A stretch of 64,000 nucleotides of DNA from positions 1 to 64,000 of the forward strand of contig NZ_JAGBKM010000008.1 in NCBI RefSeq assembly GCF_017498085.1, in the 5' to 3' direction. Shown here piece by piece: positions 29,205 to 37,649 of the stretch. Made by a program: the position numbers and the translations under genes. How positions within the stretch are numbered: position 1 is the first letter of the stretch; every line of letters begins with the position of its first letter. This DNA comes from Psychrobacter coccoides. GTDB taxonomy: Bacteria > Pseudomonadota > Gammaproteobacteria > Pseudomonadales > Moraxellaceae. The notes beneath the pieces are model-generated. The model saw only the letters and a program-made list of their open reading frames with translations, made no database searches and was not told the origin of the DNA.

Positions 29205-30548
29205 ATGACGACAACCAATGGAATGGTCGAATCTGAAAACAACACCGAGTATGTATATATTGCAGCAGGTGATATCAATGGCTTATTTCGCGGTAAGCGT
29301 ATCCCATTTAGTCAAATGACCAAGGCACAAAACGGCGATGTGCGCTTGCCTTTATCGATTTTGGGTGTCGATATTTGGGGGGCGGATGTTATCGAGTCCT
29401 CACAAAGTAATGGCGATATTGATGCTATCGCTCGTCCGACTGGCCGAGCACCATATCCACTTCTCAATACCAGCTCACCTTCATCCCTGCTGCCTGTTTG
29501 GCTCTATACTGAAGACAACAAACCTTATTATGGTGATGCCAGACACGTACTGGACCATATCAGCAAACAATTCAAAGCGATGGGGCTGACGCCTGTCATG
29601 GCAACCGAGCTAGAGTTTTATTTGGTGGACTATACTGAGGGCGAGACTCCTAGACCCCCTATTCGTCCCAAAAGCGGACTGCGACTGAATAAGACCTCTA
29701 TTTTAAGTATCAATGATCTATTGCAGTTTGACGAGTTTTTGGATGAAATCTACGAACAGTGTCATAAGCTTGATATTCCAGTCGATGCGGCTTTGGCCGA
29801 AAACGGCTGCGGTCAATTTGAGATCAACCTACTACACGTCGACGACCCCTTAAAAGCTGCGGACGATGCGATCTTATTTAAGCAAGTCGTTAAGTCTGTA
29901 GCAGCTCGCCGCAAGCTAACGGCGACTTTTATGGCCAAGCCTTTTGGCACTCAATCAGGCAATGGCTTTCATGTGCACTGTAGTTTATTAGACAAAGATG
30001 GTAACAACATCTTTGATGATGGCACAGAAGCAGGGTCTGATGCCTTACGTCACGCTGTCGCAGGACTACTGGCGACCATGTCGGACTGCTCTTTGCTCTT
30101 TGCACCTCACGTTAACTCTTATCGCAGATTTACCCCTGGCACACTGGCGCCAAACAATATCTCTTGGGGTTATGAGAACCGTACGGCTGCTGTCCGTATC
30201 CCTGGTGGAGATCATAAAGCACGTCGTATCGAGCACCGTGTATCTGGTGCAGATGCCAACCCCTATCTGGTCTGTAGCGCTGTACTATCAGGCATGCTGT
30301 ATGGCATCAAAAACAAACTAGAAGCGCCAGAACCAATCAACAGCATTACTTATGACGAGACAGATCTAAAGACCCTACCTTTAGATTGGCTGTCTGCCAT
30401 ACGTGAATTTGAGAACAGTGACTTGATGAGCTCACTATTTCCAAGCGAGATGATTGAGCTGCTTATTGCTGTCAAAAAACAAGAAGCCAAGCGCTTTGCC
30501 TTACAAGTGACCAATCTTGAGTACCTCACCTATTTACAGGATGTTTGA
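29205..30548 (+). CDS. puuA: Gamma-glutamylputrescine synthetase (glutamine synthetase family)
   Basis: Joins glutamate to putrescine with ATP, the first step of the gamma-glutamyl route. The 447 residues follow the glutamine synthetase fold: a short N-terminal beta-grasp domain (VYIAAGDINGLFRGKRIP), then the catalytic domain with the metal-binding VMATELEFYL (about 128-137), ENGCGQFEINL (about 202-212), NGFHVHCSLLD (about 248-258) and RRIEHRVSGADANPY (about 342-356). It is shorter than true GlnA and lacks the adenylylation loop. Followed at once by puuB. Confidence 0.9.
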   Translation: MTTTNGMVESENNTEYVYIAAGDINGLFRGKRIPFSQMTKAQNGDVRLPLSILGVDIWGADVIESSQSNGDIDAIARPTGRAPYPLLNTSSPSSLLPVWLYTEDNKPYYGDARHVLDHISKQFKAMGLTPVMATELEFYLVDYTEGETPRPPIRPKSGLRLNKTSILSINDLLQFDEFLDEIYEQCHKLDIPVDAALAENGCGQFEINLLHVDDPLKAADDAILFKQVVKSVAARRKLTATFMAKPFGTQSGNGFHVHCSLLDKDGNNIFDDGTEAGSDALRHAVAGLLATMSDCSLLFAPHVNSYRRFTPGTLAPNNISWGYENRTAAVRIPGGDHKARRIEHRVSGADANPYLVCSAVLSGMLYGIKNKLEAPEPINSITYDETDLKTLPLDWLSAIREFENSDLMSSLFPSEMIELLIAVKKQEAKRFALQVTNLEYLTYLQDV

Positions 30549-30549
30549 T

Positions 30550-31908
30550 ATGTCAAATAGCAATGCTACATCACCTACAAACCCAAACCGTCAGTCCAAT
30601 AATAAGCGTAATATTCCGCACTATTCAGACCAAGGACAATATCCTGATAGCTATTATGCTGCTAGTCGCAACCCTAAGCCTGATCGACCTACTCTCGAAA
30701 ATGACATTCAAACTGAGATTTGTGTGGTAGGGGGTGGCTATAGTGGCTTATCGGCAGCCCTGCATCTGATTGAGACAGATCACGAGGTTGTGGTACTAGA
30801 AGGGGCACAAATTGGTTGGGGTGCATCAGGCCGCAATGGTGGTCAGATCGTGAATGGCCTCAATGCCAGCTTACAAAAAATCAAGAAGTCTTACGGTCAA
30901 GACAATGCAGACTTCGTCGGTCAGCTGGTTACCCGTGGTGGTAAGATCATTCGCCGCTTTATTAGCGACTATAATATTGATTGCGACCTGAAAGAAAAAA
31001 ACATCTTTGCAGCCCTGAATAAAGGTCAATTACGTGACCTACAAGAAACCCATGCCCTATGGGAAAGTCACGGTATGCATGATCGAGAGATGCTGGACAA
31101 AGCTGGCATTCAAGAGCACGTCAAAACCGATGCCTATGTCGGCGGCGTGATAGATCATTCGGGTGGGCACTTTCACCCACTCAATCTAGCACTTGGTGAA
31201 GCAGCGGCTGTCGAACAAGGCGGTGGCACTATTTATGAAAACACTTTAGTCGTCGATATCGAATATGCTGATGATGCCATCAAAGTAATTACTGAGTTCG
31301 GTAGTGTCACTTGTAAGCAAGCTGTCATCTGTGGTAATGCCTATCTGAACAAGGTCATCCCCAAGCTTACCGATCGGGTGATGCCAGTATCTACTCAGAT
31401 TATCGCTACTGAGCCCTTGGGTGAGCTGGCAGATCAGCTGCTTCCGACCGATGTCTGTGTCGAGGACGTGCGCTATATTCTTGATTACTATCGTCTTTCT
31501 GCAGACAAACGCATGTTGTTTGGCGGCGGCACTGTCTATGGTGGCCAAGACCCAGCAGATATCACTGCTAAAATTCGTCCCAATATGAACAAGATTTTCC
31601 CAGAGCTGCGTGACGTCAAGATTGACTATGCGTGGAGTGGTAATTTTGCCTTGTCTTTTTCTCGTGTACCGCAAATGGGCAAACTCCATGACAGAGTATA
31701 CTTCGCTCATGGTTATAGTGGGCATGGTGTGACAGGTTCACATTTATTTGGACAAATAATCGCCAATGCTATTAATGGCAATACTGCCGAGTTTGATACT
31801 TTTGCAAAAATTCCATGGATTCCTTTCCCAGGAGGCCGAGCTTTACGGGTGCCCTATTCTATGATGGGGTCATGGTGGTATGCATTAAAAGATCGTACCG
31901 GAATGTAG
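30550..31908 (+). CDS. puuB: Gamma-glutamylputrescine oxidase (FAD-dependent)
   Basis: Flavin amine oxidase of the DAO family, converting gamma-glutamylputrescine to gamma-glutamyl-gamma-aminobutyraldehyde with peroxide and ammonia. From the ATG at 30550 it has 452 residues; an in-frame ATG at 30541 is possible and would overlap puuA. The FAD dinucleotide motif CVVGGGYSGLSAALHL lies at about 58-73, followed by GWGASGRNGGQIVNGL. The C-terminal FAD segment is GYSGHGVTGSHLFG. The gap to the puuA stop is one base, indicating translational coupling. Confidence 0.9.
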   Translation: MSNSNATSPTNPNRQSNNKRNIPHYSDQGQYPDSYYAASRNPKPDRPTLENDIQTEICVVGGGYSGLSAALHLIETDHEVVVLEGAQIGWGASGRNGGQIVNGLNASLQKIKKSYGQDNADFVGQLVTRGGKIIRRFISDYNIDCDLKEKNIFAALNKGQLRDLQETHALWESHGMHDREMLDKAGIQEHVKTDAYVGGVIDHSGGHFHPLNLALGEAAAVEQGGGTIYENTLVVDIEYADDAIKVITEFGSVTCKQAVICGNAYLNKVIPKLTDRVMPVSTQIIATEPLGELADQLLPTDVCVEDVRYILDYYRLSADKRMLFGGGTVYGGQDPADITAKIRPNMNKIFPELRDVKIDYAWSGNFALSFSRVPQMGKLHDRVYFAHGYSGHGVTGSHLFGQIIANAINGNTAEFDTFAKIPWIPFPGGRALRVPYSMMGSWWYALKDRTGM

Positions 31909-31991
31909 CTGGCTACTGGCTGCGTCGCTTTATTTAGTCAATACGACATGACTAGATACAAACTTATTGGAGAAAACTTTACTTTGAGGAT

Positions 31992-32070
31992 AGGCGTAAG
32001 ATGACGCCTTCACAACAATGGATTGTTGTATTAAGCGCCTGCTAGGCAGCTCAATGGTTACTGCCTAGCA
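31992..32070 (+). other. Three successive stem-loops between puuB and the NhaC-type gene
   Basis: Stem 1 AGGCGT/ACGCCT (31992-32009), stem 2 ACAACAAT/ATTGTTGT with a two-base gap (32012-32029) and stem 3 TGCTAGGCAG/CTGCCTAGCA with an 11-base loop (32040-32070) follow one another closely. No T run follows. They lie 55 bases before the next start codon and may process the message or sense a ligand. Confidence 0.6.
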
Positions 32071-32125
32071 AGCCATAATCTAAAAAAGCCTGATTTCTAA
32101 AAATAGTACTACAAGGAATGTAACT

Positions 32126-33619
32126 ATGAATATGAAACTCACTGATGCTGTCAAAGGTCAGTATGACAACAAGCGAGTATTTCTAACCCTAATAGTCGGC
32201 GTAGCGATCTATTTTTCCTTTACTTGGTTATCCTTAAGTCGTGCTGACAGTGAGTCTTGGGGTGCTTGGTCATTACTACCCACCTTACTGGTCTTGGTCA
32301 CTGCTGTTATTTCCAGAAGACCGTTTGAGTCCATGATAGCCGGCTGTGTTGCCGGCTTAGTCATGCTCAACCCCTTTGATCTTATCTCTCCTTTTGCAGA
32401 TAACATGTCCATGGTTTTGGGCAATGAGACCATTATCTGGATTGTCTTAGTTTGTGGTCTGATGGGCGGCCTTATTCAGCTCCTTGAGATCAGTGGCTGT
32501 TTAGACGGTTTTAGTGAATGGCTACAAAACATTATTAAGTCACGGCGCCAGTCATTATTAGCCACTTTTGGATTGGGTGTGATTGTCTTTATTGATGATT
32601 ATCTCAATTGTCTGGCGGTATCTACTTCGGTAAAAAAGCTCACTGATGTCTATCAGGTCTCACGTGAAAAACTTGCCTATATCGTTGATTCAACCGCTGC
32701 ACCCATGTGTATTCTGGTGCCGATCTCTACGTGGGCCGTTTATTTTGCTGGCTTATTAGAAGAAAATGGCGTCGCAGGTGATGGTGAAGGCATAGGCTTA
32801 TATATCACTGCTATTCCTTTTATGGCTTACGCTTGGTTTGCACTGCTTATCGTGTTTTTGGTGGCTTATGGCATCTTGGGTGACTGGGGTCCAATGAAAA
32901 AAGCGGAAGCACGTGCCAAAGCAGGTCACCCTGTGCCTGAGGCGTTTGTAGAAGAGCAACTGATATCAAATGTCAAAGCCAAGCGTAAACTGTCATTTAA
33001 AGCCAATATTCTAAACTTTGCCTTTCCTATGATCCTACTGATTATCTCGACGGTTTATTTTGAGGTTGATCTGCTACGTGGCGCACTACTCACGTGTTTT
33101 GTGACTGTTATTTTGTACTGGGCACAAGGTATCTTGGGCTTTGAGACCCAAGTAGAAGCCATTTTCAAAGGCTTTAAAGTGATGTTATATCCACTCTCAA
33201 CGGTAGTTGGCGGGTTTTTCCTAAAAGCAATCAATGATGAGCTAGGTATGACGTCTTATGTTATCGAAACCATCACCCCTCATATGACAGTGATGATCTT
33301 CCCTGCAGTCATTTTTGCGGTTATGGCATTTTTGACCTTTGCAACGTCATCAAGTTGGGGGCTGTATGTTCTGGCTATGCCGATTGTATTTCCAATCTCA
33401 TTAGCTCTAGGCGTCAGTACGCCACTTATGATCGGCGCTTTGCTGTCCGCTTCTTCATTTGGTAGTCATGCGTGTTTCTTTAGTGACTCGTCATTACTGG
33501 CGGCGCAAGGTGCGGGCTGCTCCCCTATGCAACATGCCTTTACCCAGTTCCCCTACGCATTGTTGGGGGCTGCGCTGTCCGTTGTGGCGTTCTTAGGACT
33601 CGGCTTTATGATGGCTTAA
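32126..33619 (+). CDS. NhaC-family transporter, probable polyamine or GABA-related permease
   Basis: Inner-membrane protein of 497 residues with about 12 hydrophobic segments. The family core is seen in IVFIDDYLNCLAVSTSVKK (about 152-171), DSTAAPMCILVPISTW and, near the C-terminus, SASSFGSHACFFSDSSLLAA. Such proteins are classed as Na+/H+ antiporters, but several relatives carry organic substrates. Its place between puuB and aguB suggests import of putrescine or agmatine, or exchange with a product. AAGGA precedes the start. The substrate is inferred from context. Confidence 0.8.
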   Translation: MNMKLTDAVKGQYDNKRVFLTLIVGVAIYFSFTWLSLSRADSESWGAWSLLPTLLVLVTAVISRRPFESMIAGCVAGLVMLNPFDLISPFADNMSMVLGNETIIWIVLVCGLMGGLIQLLEISGCLDGFSEWLQNIIKSRRQSLLATFGLGVIVFIDDYLNCLAVSTSVKKLTDVYQVSREKLAYIVDSTAAPMCILVPISTWAVYFAGLLEENGVAGDGEGIGLYITAIPFMAYAWFALLIVFLVAYGILGDWGPMKKAEARAKAGHPVPEAFVEEQLISNVKAKRKLSFKANILNFAFPMILLIISTVYFEVDLLRGALLTCFVTVILYWAQGILGFETQVEAIFKGFKVMLYPLSTVVGGFFLKAINDELGMTSYVIETITPHMTVMIFPAVIFAVMAFLTFATSSSWGLYVLAMPIVFPISLALGVSTPLMIGALLSASSFGSHACFFSDSSLLAAQGAGCSPMQHAFTQFPYALLGAALSVVAFLGLGFMMA

Positions 33620-33647
33620 GGCAAGCTGCGCTCTACGATTGCGTATG

Positions 33648-33685
33648 AATGATGGGTAGTTACCGCTTGGTAATTACCCATCATT
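33648..33685 (+). other. Strong stem-loop between the NhaC-type gene and aguB
   Basis: AATGATGGGTAGTTACC pairs with GGTAATTACCCATCATT over 17 positions with one G-U, loop GCTT. A T tract does not follow, so it is more likely an RNA-stability or processing element than a full terminator. Confidence 0.7.
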
Positions 33686-33766
33686 AACAATAATCAATAC
33701 AACCCCCTATTCTTCCCATTCAAGTTTACTTGATACCTCTTATCCATATCTAAAAGGAGTTAGATA

Positions 33767-34636
33767 ATGCGAAATGTCACTATTGCGACCACTCAGATGA
33801 CGTGTGGCTGGAACAAAACACAAAATATCGACAACGCAACCGACCTGATTACTCAAGCGGCTCAAGCAGGGGCCAATATTATCTTGCTACAAGAGCTGTT
33901 TGAAACGCCTTATTTTTGCCAAGTTCATGATTTTGATTATTTTAAGCTTGCCACTACAGTAGCAGACAATGCGGCCATTACTCATTTCAAAGCGCTCGCC
34001 AAAGCGCTTGAGGTTGTAATCCCTATCAGCTTTTATGAAAAGTCAGGCAATACGTTTTTTAACAGCGTGACTGTGATTGATGCTGATGGTGAGATATTGG
34101 GTACTTATCGTAAAACCCATATCCCTGATGGCATTCCTTATGCTGAAAAATTTTACTTTACCCCAGGAGACACGGGATTTAAGGTTTGGGATACTAAATA
34201 CGCCAAGATAGGTGTGGGTATCTGCTGGGATCAGTGGTTCCCTGAGTGCGCGCGCAGTATGGCGTTGATGGGTGCAGAGATACTGTTTTATCCGACTGCT
34301 ATTGGTGATGAGCCAACATTAGGCATCGACTCAAAAGCGCATTGGCAGCGCTGTATGCAAGGCCATGCAGCCGCCAACCTAATGCCCGTCGTGGCTGCTA
34401 ATCGTATTGGCACAGAGACCATCACCCATCAGGGCCATGATAGTTCAGTGAAGTTCTATGGCGGCTCTTTTATCACCGATGGTCGCGGCGAAATTATGAC
34501 AGAAGCTTCAGCAGATAAGCATGAGTTTATAAGTGCTACTTTTGACTTAGATCAGCTTGCTATAGAGCGTCGTCAATGGGGTGTCTTTCGTGATCGTCGC
34601 CCATTCATGTATGGCACCTTACTGACGCATGGCTGA
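33767..34636 (+). CDS. aguB: N-carbamoylputrescine amidase
   Basis: Nitrilase-superfamily amidase turning N-carbamoylputrescine into putrescine, CO2 and ammonia. 289 residues. The catalytic triad is complete: Glu43 in LLQELFETPYF, Lys116 in YRKTHIPDG and Cys153 in GVGICWDQWFPE. The ELFETPYFCQ segment is characteristic of the AguB group. It precedes aguA, its metabolic partner. AAGGAG upstream supports the start. Confidence 0.93.
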   Translation: MRNVTIATTQMTCGWNKTQNIDNATDLITQAAQAGANIILLQELFETPYFCQVHDFDYFKLATTVADNAAITHFKALAKALEVVIPISFYEKSGNTFFNSVTVIDADGEILGTYRKTHIPDGIPYAEKFYFTPGDTGFKVWDTKYAKIGVGICWDQWFPECARSMALMGAEILFYPTAIGDEPTLGIDSKAHWQRCMQGHAAANLMPVVAANRIGTETITHQGHDSSVKFYGGSFITDGRGEIMTEASADKHEFISATFDLDQLAIERRQWGVFRDRRPFMYGTLLTHG

Positions 34637-34752
34637 TATACAGCTAAGTCCTAAATACTACTTATGCATACTATTGTTTAGTAAACCCGACTCTCAGCTT
34701 AGTACGCAATATCGCAGCCAACATATGACCAATCCACTATAAAGTAAATAAA

Positions 34753-34832
34753 GTGCTACTGGAATGAATTTTGCGCTGCCTCTGGAGTGACAAAGTCGCA
34801 CAGCAAGCAAGGAAAATCTATACCAGTAGCAC
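34753..34832 (+). repeat. Dispersed palindromic repeat, copy D
   Basis: GTGCTACTGGAATGAATTTTGC at the left and CTATACCAGTAGCAC at the right form inverted ends. The interior CGCTGCCTCTGGAGTGACAA matches the family. The adjoining bases 34834-34872 are shared with the flank of copy B. It lies between aguB and aguA. Confidence 0.78.
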
Positions 34833-34911
34833 ACTATAATAGCTGCACTCTTTTTATTTAGGATTCACTATACTTAAATAGTTGAGAGTGAGGTTTAATA
34901 AGGTTATTTTT

Positions 34912-36063
34912 ATGATGCTATCAGATGAACAAAACCCACTAGAAACATCTAAAAACTTAATCACCAACTCAACACCGGCAGATGACGGCTTTTATATGCC
35001 AGCAGAGTTTGCACCGATAGAAAAAATCTGGATGATATGGCCCTATCGGACTGATAACTGGCGACAAAATGCCATACCTGCCAAGCACACCTATGCTGCA
35101 GTAGCGACGACGATAAGTCGCTTTTGTAAGGTTGCAGTATTGGTGACACCTGATGACTATCAAGCTTGCCGTGATAGCTTGCATGACACTATAGAAGTCA
35201 CCGCTATGCCGAGCAATGATGCATGGGCACGTGACATTGTGCCGACGTTTTTGATTAATGATAGCGGCGAGCTACGTGCTTGTGATTGGACGTTTAATGC
35301 TTGGGGCGGAGACTATGACGGTCTTTACTCGCCTTGGAATGACGATGACAAACTGGCTGAGCGTTTGTGCGAGCATTTAGGTATCAAGCGCTACCGTACA
35401 GATGGCTTTGTCATGGAAGGAGGGGCTTTTCATGTCGACGGTGAGGGCACAGTACTAACCACACGTATGTGTCTACTCAGCCCTGGACGTAATCCACATC
35501 TTGACGAGAATCAAATTGAAGATACGCTAAAAGCCTATCTCAATGCCAAAAAGGTACTGTGGATTGATTATGGTATTGACCCTGATGAAACGACTGGTCA
35601 TATTGATGATCTCGCTTGCTTTGCACGTCCCGGTGAAGTGGTTTGCTTATACACTAATGATCCTGAGCATCCCTTTTTCGCTGCGACTCAAAACGCTTAT
35701 CAGCAGCTCTTAAATATGACAGATGCAAAAGGGAGACGTCTGACCGTCCACAAGCTCTGCTGTACTAAGTATCCAGTGACCTTACCTGATAACTATGACA
35801 TCGTGCAATCAAATGATACCAAGGCTCGCCTTCCTGGAGACATTTGTATCGCCTCTTACGCTAATTTTTTGATTTGTAATGACGCTATCATCGTGCCACA
35901 GTACGATGATATAAATGATGATTTAGCGATCAAGCAGCTTGAAAAAGTCTTCCCTAAACATCAAGTAGTTGGGGTGCGTACCAAAGAGATTGTCTTTGGC
36001 GGTGGCAATATTCATTGCATCACTCAGCAACAACCAGCAGTGAAAAAACTCACTACTGTATGA
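34912..36063 (+). CDS. aguA: Agmatine deiminase
   Basis: Hydrolyses agmatine to N-carbamoylputrescine and ammonia. From the ATG at 34912, which has AAGG eight bases upstream, it has 383 residues; the frame is open 30 bases further. Guanidine-modifying-enzyme fold with DAWARDIVPTFL (about 90-101), FNAWGG, VMEGGAFHVDGEGT, ETTGHIDDLACFA (catalytic His and Asp) and the nucleophile Cys in FGGGNIHCIT near the C-terminus. All active residues of the family are present. Repeat copy D separates it from aguB, so it may have its own promoter. Confidence 0.94.
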   Translation: MMLSDEQNPLETSKNLITNSTPADDGFYMPAEFAPIEKIWMIWPYRTDNWRQNAIPAKHTYAAVATTISRFCKVAVLVTPDDYQACRDSLHDTIEVTAMPSNDAWARDIVPTFLINDSGELRACDWTFNAWGGDYDGLYSPWNDDDKLAERLCEHLGIKRYRTDGFVMEGGAFHVDGEGTVLTTRMCLLSPGRNPHLDENQIEDTLKAYLNAKKVLWIDYGIDPDETTGHIDDLACFARPGEVVCLYTNDPEHPFFAATQNAYQQLLNMTDAKGRRLTVHKLCCTKYPVTLPDNYDIVQSNDTKARLPGDICIASYANFLICNDAIIVPQYDDINDDLAIKQLEKVFPKHQVVGVRTKEIVFGGGNIHCITQQQPAVKKLTTV

Positions 36064-36119
36064 AACCATAGAGCCTATTAAGCCCAATCAAAAACGGATT
36101 TTGAACCCAAGGATTATTT

Positions 36120-37493
36120 ATGAGCGATTATCAAGTTACTAACCCAGCTACTGGCGAAGTAGAAGCGACCTACCCCACCGCCACTGAACAAGACATCCAG
36201 CAAACCATCGAGCAAGCAGAGTCAGCCTATCAAGACTGGCGTCAGGTAGCACTGAGTGAGCGTAGTGCGATACTACACAAGATTGCTGATATCTATCTTG
36301 AGCGCAAAGATGAGCTGGCACGTATTATGACTGCAGAGATGGGTAAGCCCGTTGCAGAAGGCAAAGGCGAGATTGGTCTGGTTGCTGAGATTTTTCGCTA
36401 TTATGCGGACAATGCTGAGGAGCTACTGGCACCTGACAAAATCGATGTTGACTCAGGGTCTGCATCAGTTCACAAGCTTCCAGTTGGCGTCTTGCTAGGC
36501 ATCATGCCATGGAACTACCCCCATTACCAAGTCGCTCGCTTTGTTGCGCCAAACTTTATGGCAGGTAACACCATCATCCTAAAGCATGCGCCGCAGTGCC
36601 CTAAAACCGCTGAGATTATCGTTGAGCTCTTCCAAGCAGCCGGACTGCCTGACGGTGTCTATAATAATATCTTTGCGACCAATGAGCAGTCAGCGACCAT
36701 CATCAATGACGCTAGAGTTCAAGGCGTGTCACTGACAGGCTCAGAGCGTGCTGGACAAGCTGTCGCAAAAGTAGCCGGCGATGCCCTCAAAAAGGTCGTT
36801 TTAGAGCTGGGTGGCTCTGATGCTTTTATCGTCACTGAAGATGCAGATATCGACCTGGCTATTAAAGGGGCGATCTCAGGTCGTTTTGGTAACACAGGAC
36901 AAGCCTGTAATGCAGCCAAACGTCTGATTATCGTTGAGTCTGTTTATGACAAGTTCGTCGCAGGTTTCACTGATGCGGTACGTTCGATGACTTTAGCTGA
37001 TCCATTAGATGAAAACACAAGAATAGGACCTATGTCATCGACAGCAGCGGCACAAGGTTTGCAGCAGCAACTTGATAGCGCAATACAAGCTGGCGCTACT
37101 GTCTTGGTAGAGGGTGGTAGACTCAAAGACAAGCCTGGCGCTTGGTTTGCACCTGCCGTACTGGCTGATGTCGATGATTCAATGGATGTCTATCGTGAAG
37201 AGCTATTCGGCCCTGTGGCTGTTGTTTATAAGGCTCGTGATGTGGATCATGCGGTTAAGATTGCCAACGACGTGCCTTATGGTCTTGGTGCATCGATTCA
37301 AACTCAAAGTGCAGAGTTAGCAACAGAAATTGCCAACAAGCTAGAAGTTGGTATGGTCACTATTAACGCTCCGTCTGGCTCAGAGGCCAATACGCCATTT
37401 GGTGGCGTTAAATGCTCAGGGTTTGGACGTGAGCTTGGTACTCTTGGCATCACTGAGTTTTTAAACCATAAACTCATTCGCGATATGTCTTAA
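36120..37493 (+). CDS. NAD(P)-dependent aldehyde dehydrogenase, succinate-semialdehyde dehydrogenase (Sad) type
   Basis: 457 residues, without the N-terminal extension of longer aldehyde dehydrogenases, which fits the Sad/YneI group. Catalytic Cys263 in GNTGQACNAAKR and the general-base Glu in LELGGSDAF. It ends the agu run, 56 bases after aguA. A separate PuuC gene is not seen in the window, so this enzyme may oxidise gamma-glutamyl-gamma-aminobutyraldehyde as well as or instead of succinate semialdehyde. This is inference from the missing step. Confidence 0.88.
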   Translation: MSDYQVTNPATGEVEATYPTATEQDIQQTIEQAESAYQDWRQVALSERSAILHKIADIYLERKDELARIMTAEMGKPVAEGKGEIGLVAEIFRYYADNAEELLAPDKIDVDSGSASVHKLPVGVLLGIMPWNYPHYQVARFVAPNFMAGNTIILKHAPQCPKTAEIIVELFQAAGLPDGVYNNIFATNEQSATIINDARVQGVSLTGSERAGQAVAKVAGDALKKVVLELGGSDAFIVTEDADIDLAIKGAISGRFGNTGQACNAAKRLIIVESVYDKFVAGFTDAVRSMTLADPLDENTRIGPMSSTAAAQGLQQQLDSAIQAGATVLVEGGRLKDKPGAWFAPAVLADVDDSMDVYREELFGPVAVVYKARDVDHAVKIANDVPYGLGASIQTQSAELATEIANKLEVGMVTINAPSGSEANTPFGGVKCSGFGRELGTLGITEFLNHKLIRDMS

Positions 37494-37577
37494 TTGCACT
37501 GGGATACTTTCTTTTAAAGTATCCGTTGTGCAACCTCTGTAAATACAGCATGCGAGCAAAACTTATACCAGTAGCAC
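37494..37577 (+). repeat. Dispersed palindromic repeat, copy E
   Basis: Right end TTATACCAGTAGCAC is perfect for the family; the left end (TGCACTGGGATAC) is diverged and followed by an insertion. The interior GCAACCTCTGTAAATACAGC and GCGAGCAAAA match copies A and C. It begins right after the aldehyde dehydrogenase stop. Confidence 0.7.
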
Positions 37578-37598
37578 GTCTGGATTTGTACTTTAATC

Positions 37599-37629
37599 AA
37601 TAAAGCCTAACGAATCGTTAGGCTTTATT
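37599..37629. terminator. Bidirectional terminator between convergent genes
   Basis: AATAAAGCCTAACGA and its exact complement are separated by one base, giving a symmetric hairpin between the aldehyde dehydrogenase and the APC permease, which converge here. T-rich TTTATT follows on both strands. Confidence 0.75.
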
Positions 37630-37649
37630 TGTTAGCAAACCCTTTAGAC

